Below are positions 59,109 through 64,000 of a stretch of 64,000 nt of DNA, piece after piece; position 1 is the stretch's first letter, and every line of letters starts with the position of its first letter. A program made the position numbers and the translations under genes. The DNA comes from a virus. The notes beneath the pieces were generated by a model, which was not told where the DNA came from, did not search any database, and worked only from the letters and a program-made list of their open reading frames with translations. The DNA lies in IMG/VR virus record IMGVR_UViG_3300043775_002158, positions 41,375 to 105,374 of that record; one strand, written 5' to 3'.

Positions 59109-60941
59109 ATGAATAGACAGAATATTTTAAACTATTATGGATCTAAATTGGATTTGAAGTTAGATTCATCGGAACTTTATGACTATCAATTAACCACAAA
59201 TGAGGTTGATTATGATACAGATGTGTTAGATTTATCTACCCCAATCACATATAGTGCTCTTACAATTGACTCAAGTTGTTTAACAACAAATTTAAATGAT
59301 CAGAAACCGTGGGTTGTTCCGGTTGATAGTCGTTACACAGGAGATACTTGTGATTTTACGGTTAGAAGAAGAACTGAAAAGGGTTGGACCTTAGATTTTA
59401 TCTTTAATAGAGATGAGGTTAATTGGTCAGGAGGAACGGTATTTTATTACCTCGGAGTTGATGGTGATAATATCTATACAAATTATTTAGATAATAATTT
59501 ATCATTTCAATTTACAAATGATGGTAGGGTAAAATGGGTTGCTTATCACTATTCAGGATATTGTGCACTAACTGGATACACGGAAACACATAGTCTTTTA
59601 AATGGGCAAACACCTGTATTATGTGTTACGGGAGATACAAGTGATTTTAATTTAACAATAGTTTTCAATAGATATAGAGAGTTAATAGGTTGTGATTTAG
59701 ATAATGTGGGAGGTTTTAATGATCTAATACCAGGACCACATGCGGTTCCATATACAGTCGATCCAACAGGATATACTGCGGTTACTTCAACTCAAATCGT
59801 AACGGGATACACAATTACAAATACACTTGAAGATTGGGTTACGGGTGGAACAATAACAACTGAATATGTGGAGGAATTAAATAGAAAATGGTCGAACGAA
59901 AGAGATAAGAGATTAGGGGATTTGAAATTCTATCTAAATGGTAATTTAATTCATACCGAAACCAATTGGGAAGAAATAATTCCATCTTATAGAGATAATC
60001 AAACAATTATACAATCTTGGGGTGGAGGATATAACTACACTTATTTTGGAAATACATCAAAAACATGTGGGTTCAATATTAAATCGGCTTTATATTATGA
60101 AGAACCATTAGATTTTGTTCATGTTAAACATAACTTTAGAACAAGATTAAATGACTTTGATTTTGAAATATGTAATGCGCCTTGTGTTGATGACGTATAT
60201 CAATACGTTCCACCGACCGCGACTCCCACACCAACACCAAGTCCAACTCCGGTTCCAACCGCGACTCCAACAACTGTACCGACGGTTACACCAACACCGA
60301 CAGGACAACCTACGAATACACCAACCCCATTACCGGCAACAGTTACACCAACACCTGGCCCAACATCAACACCGTTTATAACACCAACACCATATCCATT
60401 TACAACACCTCTACCAAGTGGATTTACATTTGATGCTGACTATATAATCGTTTCATATGCATTTACCGATGGTACTGATTTAGATACGAGAACAAGAATT
60501 AGTAGTCCTAATATCGGTCAAAATAGTGCACAAACATATCTTGGTTGGTGTAGATCTGAATTTTTTCCCGATAATGAAGGAACTCCAATATTAACTTGGA
60601 GTGGTGATAATACGGGACAAGGTTTTGAATCTGTGTTTGTCAATTTAATTAGATTTAAAGAATTATATCCATCTGAGACATCACTTACAATTGAAATGAG
60701 TGCAATGTGGTACGGTACTCTTGGAAGTAATCCTGTTATTATGGATGTAATGATGTATAAAGGTGGTACAATATCATTGGTTCAAGAGGCGTATATGTTT
60801 GCAAATGATGGTTATAGTGGAATTTACGGAGTTGCCTCAACGGGTACAACTATTACAACACAATCTCAAGAATGTTTTAGTCAAGAACTTGTTGCGAAAT
60901 TACAATATAATTTAACAACATATAACGGACAATTCATATAA
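59109..60941 (+). CDS. tail fibre/adhesin with Thr-Pro hinge, 610 aa
   Basis: The ATG at 59109 is chosen because the motif just before it occupies the codons of the longer frame from 59088. Residues 1-365 are beta-rich with Trp and Cys; then ~75 residues of Thr-Pro repeats ([15 protein letters not shown]), then a C-terminal beta domain ([17 protein letters not shown] ... LGWCRSEFF). Thr-Pro hinges join domains of phage fibres and bacterial adhesins. Probably host recognition. Confidence 0.7.
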   Translation: MNRQNILNYYGSKLDLKLDSSELYDYQLTTNEVDYDTDVLDLSTPITYSALTIDSSCLTTNLNDQKPWVVPVDSRYTGDTCDFTVRRRTEKGWTLDFIFNRDEVNWSGGTVFYYLGVDGDNIYTNYLDNNLSFQFTNDGRVKWVAYHYSGYCALTGYTETHSLLNGQTPVLCVTGDTSDFNLTIVFNRYRELIGCDLDNVGGFNDLIPGPHAVPYTVDPTGYTAVTSTQIVTGYTITNTLEDWVTGGTITTEYVEELNRKWSNERDKRLGDLKFYLNGNLIHTETNWEEIIPSYRDNQTIIQSWGGGYNYTYFGNTSKTCGFNIKSALYYEEPLDFVHVKHNFRTRLNDFDFEICNAPCVDDVYQYVPPTATPTPTPSPTPVPTATPTTVPTVTPTPTGQPTNTPTPLPATVTPTPGPTSTPFITPTPYPFTTPLPSGFTFDADYIIVSYAFTDGTDLDTRTRISSPNIGQNSAQTYLGWCRSEFFPDNEGTPILTWSGDNTGQGFESVFVNLIRFKELYPSETSLTIEMSAMWYGTLGSNPVIMDVMMYKGGTISLVQEAYMFANDGYSGIYGVASTGTTITTQSQECFSQELVAKLQYNLTTYNGQFI

Positions 60942-60957
60942 ACAAAATATTTAAGGT

Positions 60958-61962
60958 ATGTCTTGGCAGATAAACGGTAAATTCATTTTAGTCCCAAAAA
61001 ACCAAACATCCCCACCAACGGGGACACCTACGCCGACGCCGTCAATTACCAATACACCTTTACCAGCTACAAGTACACCAACACCGGTACCAACAGATAC
61101 ACCAACACCAACGCCAACATCTACCCCTGTTCCACCAACTGCCACTCCAACAATTACACCAACACCAACATCTAATATAGTAACTTCAGGTTTGGTTATT
61201 CAACTCGATGCATATGAGAGTTCAAGTTATTCAGGAGGAACAACTGTTTTTGATATTACAGGTGGATATAACCATACATTAATTGGTGCAACTTATACAG
61301 TTCTTAATGGTATAAAATGTTTTGATTGTACAACAGGAAATAATAGAGTTGCGGTAAATGGAACAGGTCCTCTATTACCTAATACAGGATACACATATGT
61401 TACTTGGACAAGATTAATGACAAATAATACTGGATTTAGAACATTACTTTACACAAACTCACCTAGATATACACCAATTACCATTCCTAATGGAACAAAT
61501 ACATTAGGATATTGGGATACTTCCTTTAAGAGTTCAGGATATGATGTAACGTCTTCGGTTGGAGTTTGGGTTCAGTTTGCTGTAGTTGGAACAAATACAT
61601 CACAAACATTCTATATAAATGGTTCACAAGTAGGAAGTACAATCAATACGGGTTCGGGTGGAAATACACATTGGGGATTGGGTAATAATGATGTTGTTGC
61701 TCAACCTTGGGGACATGTTGCCAACATGTATTTTTACAACAGACAATTAAATCTTGCTGAAATAACGGAACAATACAATTATTTGGCACCAAGATTTGTG
61801 GAACCAACTCCAACACCAACCGTTACACCAACAGCAAGTGTTACTCCAACTCCTACAATAACAAATACACCAAGTCCAACTCCGAATGAGTTTGGTATAA
61901 TAACCGAAAACGGTATTTACATAATTTCAGATGAAAATGGAAACATACTAATACCTGAATAA
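60958..61962 (+). CDS. tail fibre/adhesin with LamG-like lectin domain
   Basis: 334 residues. Thr-Pro hinge at about 20-75 close to the N-terminus, then a concanavalin/LamG-like sandwich (GLVIQLDAYESSSYSG, GYTYVTWTRL, FYINGSQVGSTINTG, GHVANMYFYNRQLNLAEI) to about 285, a second Thr-Pro stretch and a C-terminal FGIITENGIYIISDENGN. LamG domains bind glycans. Follows the previous fibre gene by 16 nt. Confidence 0.75.
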   Translation: MSWQINGKFILVPKNQTSPPTGTPTPTPSITNTPLPATSTPTPVPTDTPTPTPTSTPVPPTATPTITPTPTSNIVTSGLVIQLDAYESSSYSGGTTVFDITGGYNHTLIGATYTVLNGIKCFDCTTGNNRVAVNGTGPLLPNTGYTYVTWTRLMTNNTGFRTLLYTNSPRYTPITIPNGTNTLGYWDTSFKSSGYDVTSSVGVWVQFAVVGTNTSQTFYINGSQVGSTINTGSGGNTHWGLGNNDVVAQPWGHVANMYFYNRQLNLAEITEQYNYLAPRFVEPTPTPTVTPTASVTPTPTITNTPSPTPNEFGIITENGIYIISDENGNILIPE

Positions 61963-61986
61963 AAAATTATAAAAATATAAATAAAA

Positions 61987-62655
61987 ATGGCACTAATAAA
62001 AGTTTCAGAATTAACCAGTACGGGTTCCGTAAAAATTGATGATATATTAATGATATCCTCAACCAGTGGTAGTGGGTACACATCAAATCGAATATCAATT
62101 GAAGACTTGGTATCAAGTCAACCATTTCTTGATTTAGGTTCTTCAGGAACTGCCGGTTCATCGGGGACATCAGGTTCTAACGGTTCTTCGGGTTCGTCAG
62201 GTTCAAACGGTAGTTCAGGGTCATCGGGAACATCAGGTTCTAGTGGTACATCAGGTTCATCAGGAACTAGTCCTGCAAATGTTTTATTAAAAACAACAGG
62301 AACATGGACAGTACCAACCGGTGCTTCTACACAAAGTTTCACCGTAGACATGAACAGCTCATATTCAATGTGGGTAAATGGTAATATTCCTTTTGGTATA
62401 ATTATTTGGAACGCAACCGCAACACTTTCAAATACAAATGTTCCAGTAGTTGGTGCTCAATATGGTTGGTATTATGCAACGGGTAATGCGTTAGTTTTAA
62501 CTTCAATGCCTAACCAATTTACAGGAACAAATGGTAGTATTTTAAATACACCAGGTGATTATGCATCAAATACTTCAAATGTATTTAGTTTTGGTATAAC
62601 AAACAATAGTGGAACATCACAAACAATTAATTACGGTTATATAAAATTATCATAA
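61987..62655 (+). CDS. fibre with collagen-like Gly-Ser repeat
   Basis: 222 residues. N-terminus ALIKVSELTSTGSVKIDDILMIS is the phage tail-attachment type; residues about 50-95 are GSSGSSGTSG-type triplets (collagen-like), then a globular C-terminal beta domain. Triplet repeats trimerise fibres in many phages. TATAAATA lies before the start. Confidence 0.75.
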   Translation: MALIKVSELTSTGSVKIDDILMISSTSGSGYTSNRISIEDLVSSQPFLDLGSSGTAGSSGTSGSNGSSGSSGSNGSSGSSGTSGSSGTSGSSGTSPANVLLKTTGTWTVPTGASTQSFTVDMNSSYSMWVNGNIPFGIIIWNATATLSNTNVPVVGAQYGWYYATGNALVLTSMPNQFTGTNGSILNTPGDYASNTSNVFSFGITNNSGTSQTINYGYIKLS

Positions 62656-62684
62656 TAATAAAACAAAATAGACAGAAAATAAAA

Positions 62685-62693
62685 GTATTTATA
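62685..62693 (+). promoter_or_regulatory. late-type promoter motif GTATTTATA
   Basis: 7 nt before the ATG at 62701. Confidence 0.55.
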
Positions 62694-62700
62694 TAACATA

Positions 62701-64000
62701 ATGGCAACAACAAGACCCTTCGCATACAACACAGGATCCACCATAGATGGAACAACACAAATTGGAAACATCGCAATAGGTGTTTCAGATCAAGATTATT
62801 CACAAGATCCAGGTGGGGTTAAATGGTGGATGGGACCTGATGAAGAGTTAGGTTATGTTATTGCAAACGAGGTACCAACAGGAGACCACCCAACACCTGT
62901 CGATGAAGATTCTTATATTAATTTTTGGAGATCAACAGATTTAACCGAACAATCTTTATTAGATTTATTAAACGTTTTACCAATAACAGATGGTTTAGAA
63001 CCATTTACAAATGGTAGTGATGCTAAAACTTGGTTAAATGATAACGGTTATTTTACAACATATGGTGAAGATTTACCAACACCAACCCCTACACCTACTC
63101 CTTTACCGGCAACTAGTACTCCAACTCCGTTACCGGCTACAGCAACACCTACACCTACTCCTTTACCGGCAACTAGTACTCCAACTCCGTTACCGGCTAC
63201 AGCAACACCTACACCTACTCCTTTACCGGCAACTAGTACTCCAACTCCGTTACCGGCTACAGCAACACCTACACCTACACCAACTGATAATTTAGGTGAT
63301 AATTTATTACAAGAGAATGGTGATAGTTTATTACAAGAAAATGGTGATAATATTTTATTAGAATCTACATCAACAACACCAACTCCTACACCAACTCCTA
63401 CGGAGGTTCCACCTACCGACACACCAACACCGGTACCGACAGATACCCCAACACCTACACCAACGGCAACGGAGGTTCCACCTACCGAAACACCAACTCC
63501 TACACCAACGGCAACGGAGATTCCACCTACCGAAACACCAACTCCTACACCAACTCCAACTCCGACAGCAACAAGTACACCTACACCTACAATTGATTTA
63601 AGTGCAGTAACAACTTATACAATTTCGGGATGTAGTAGTTCAAATGTTTTAGTTGTTGATTTAGGACCAGGATTTATAGTTCCTGGAGATGTATTCTATT
63701 TCACATTCACAGGAGCAACACCAAGTGAGTGTTATACCATTGTTAATAAAATTGATACAGCACCTACAGATGGTGGTAACCCAATATCATCTTATTCTAA
63801 TTGTGCGGATTGTATTGATGGGACAACAACAACTTATACAATTTCAGGATGTACTAATTTGAACGTATTAGTTGCTGATTTAGGACCAGGAGCATTCGCT
63901 GCTGGCGACATATACAACATGACATTTACAGGAGCAACTCCAAGTGGATGTTACAGAATTGTCAATAAGATTGTTGATACCCCAACAGACACAGGAGCAC
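62701..64000 (+). CDS. large tail fibre/adhesin, 3'-truncated by window edge
   Basis: At least 433 residues with no stop before the edge. N-terminal ~125 residues ([28 protein letters not shown]) are of the phage fibre attachment type; then a ~170-residue Thr-Pro-rich hinge coded partly by a 60-bp tandem repeat; then Cys-containing ~74-residue beta repeats ([34 protein letters not shown]), of which two are seen. These repeats occur in environmental phage fibres. Confidence 0.75.
   Translation, partial: MATTRPFAYNTGSTIDGTTQIGNIAIGVSDQDYSQDPGGVKWWMGPDEELGYVIANEVPTGDHPTPVDEDSYINFWRSTDLTEQSLLDLLNVLPITDGLEPFTNGSDAKTWLNDNGYFTTYGEDLPTPTPTPTPLPATSTPTPLPATATPTPTPLPATSTPTPLPATATPTPTPLPATSTPTPLPATATPTPTPTDNLGDNLLQENGDSLLQENGDNILLESTSTTPTPTPTPTEVPPTDTPTPVPTDTPTPTPTATEVPPTETPTPTPTATEIPPTETPTPTPTPTPTATSTPTPTIDLSAVTTYTISGCSSSNVLVVDLGPGFIVPGDVFYFTFTGATPSECYTIVNKIDTAPTDGGNPISSYSNCADCIDGTTTTYTISGCTNLNVLVADLGPGAFAAGDIYNMTFTGATPSGCYRIVNKIVDTPTDTGA
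63088..63278 (+). repeat. 60-bp tandem repeat, about 3.2 copies
   Basis: Exact copies of a 60-base unit encoding Thr-Pro-Leu-Pro-Ala hinge; 63121-63180 and 63181-63240 are identical. Each unit adds 20 residues, so copy-number changes keep frame. Confidence 0.9.

Noticed and set aside
61974-61981. TATAAATA before the collagen-like fibre gene as a T4-type late promoter
   Set aside because: It has the opposite orientation to the recurrent motif and occurs once; too AT-rich a setting to count.
63038-63422. Frames on both strands over the Thr-Pro repeats
   Set aside because: They are by-products of the 60-bp repeat; only the fibre frame continues on both sides.
1-64000. CRISPR array, insertion sequence, integrase, attachment site or homing endonuclease
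   Set aside because: No regular direct repeats with unique spacers, no inverted-repeat-bounded transposase, no recombinase motif and no LAGLIDADG or GIY-YIG proteins were seen.

Overview
The window looks like part of a large, AT-rich, T4-like myovirus (jumbo-phage style) that infects a Bacteroidota host. The T4-type head block is present in near-classical order: large terminase, portal, prohead protease, acidic scaffold, gp23-like capsid protein. The host assignment rests on four things seen in the sequence: signal peptides that end in ..AQ or ..GQ, absence of Shine-Dalgarno leaders, host-type promoters of the form TTTG-N19/20-TAnnTTTG, and a Bacteroidota-type ribosomal protein bS21 and tmRNA. 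No integrase, repressor, CRISPR array or reverse transcriptase was seen.

Layout. 1-950: a gene fragment, a small RNA gene carrying a perfect complement of the 16S anti-Shine-Dalgarno, and a complete tmRNA on the minus strand. 950-6020 (minus): a lysine-rich small protein, glycosyltransferase, metallophosphoesterase, a ~950-nt gene-free structured RNA with its own promoter and terminator, a methyltransferase-like gene and a radical SAM protein. 6034-7160 (minus): six tRNAs (Glu, Ser, Asp, Met/Ile CAT, Asn, Thr) separated by structured spacers. 7296-20181 (plus): about 18 tightly packed genes, mostly exported or membrane proteins (paired cohesin/dockerin-like proteins, one with a C-type lectin domain; outer-membrane barrels; lipoproteins; lipase; CsgG-like, FeoA-like and PspC-like proteins; small membrane proteins). 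20269-22895 (minus): an RNA-repair operon (5'-kinase, RNA ligase, cyclic-phosphate-processing receiver-like protein). 22949-27284: lipoprotein, small three-way-junction RNA, N-domain-less ClpC-like unfoldase divergent from an Hsp20, two KTSC proteins, nucleotidyltransferase. 27356-40827 (plus): head assembly, with bS21 embedded on the opposite strand. 40914-59055 (mostly minus): candidate internal virion proteins including a pterin dehydratase and a flavodoxin-like protein, baseplate genes, a late sigma factor, glycosyltransferases, PhoH, dUTPase and more structural genes. 59109-64000 (plus): fibre/adhesin genes with Thr-Pro hinges and a collagen-like segment.

Two promoter classes organise the window. 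Host sigma-A-like promoters precede the tRNA cluster, the large RNA, clpC-like, rpsU and a few small genes. A second motif, [G/C/A]-TATTTATA or GATATTTAT, lies 3-16 nt (rarely more) before the start codons of structural operons and before two small RNAs, often directly after a terminator. It is the natural candidate for the late promoter read by the encoded gp55-like sigma factor, and the short spacing implies leaderless or nearly leaderless mRNAs.

The most striking theme is control of host translation and RNA: tmRNA with an unusually long tag, a Clp unfoldase that keeps the ClpP-docking tripeptide, bS21, an anti-SD-complementary RNA, tRNAs, tRNA-repair enzymes and a very large ornate RNA. 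Functional links among these are inferred, not shown. Several starts were moved to internal codons where the promoter motif or a signal peptide made that the better choice.
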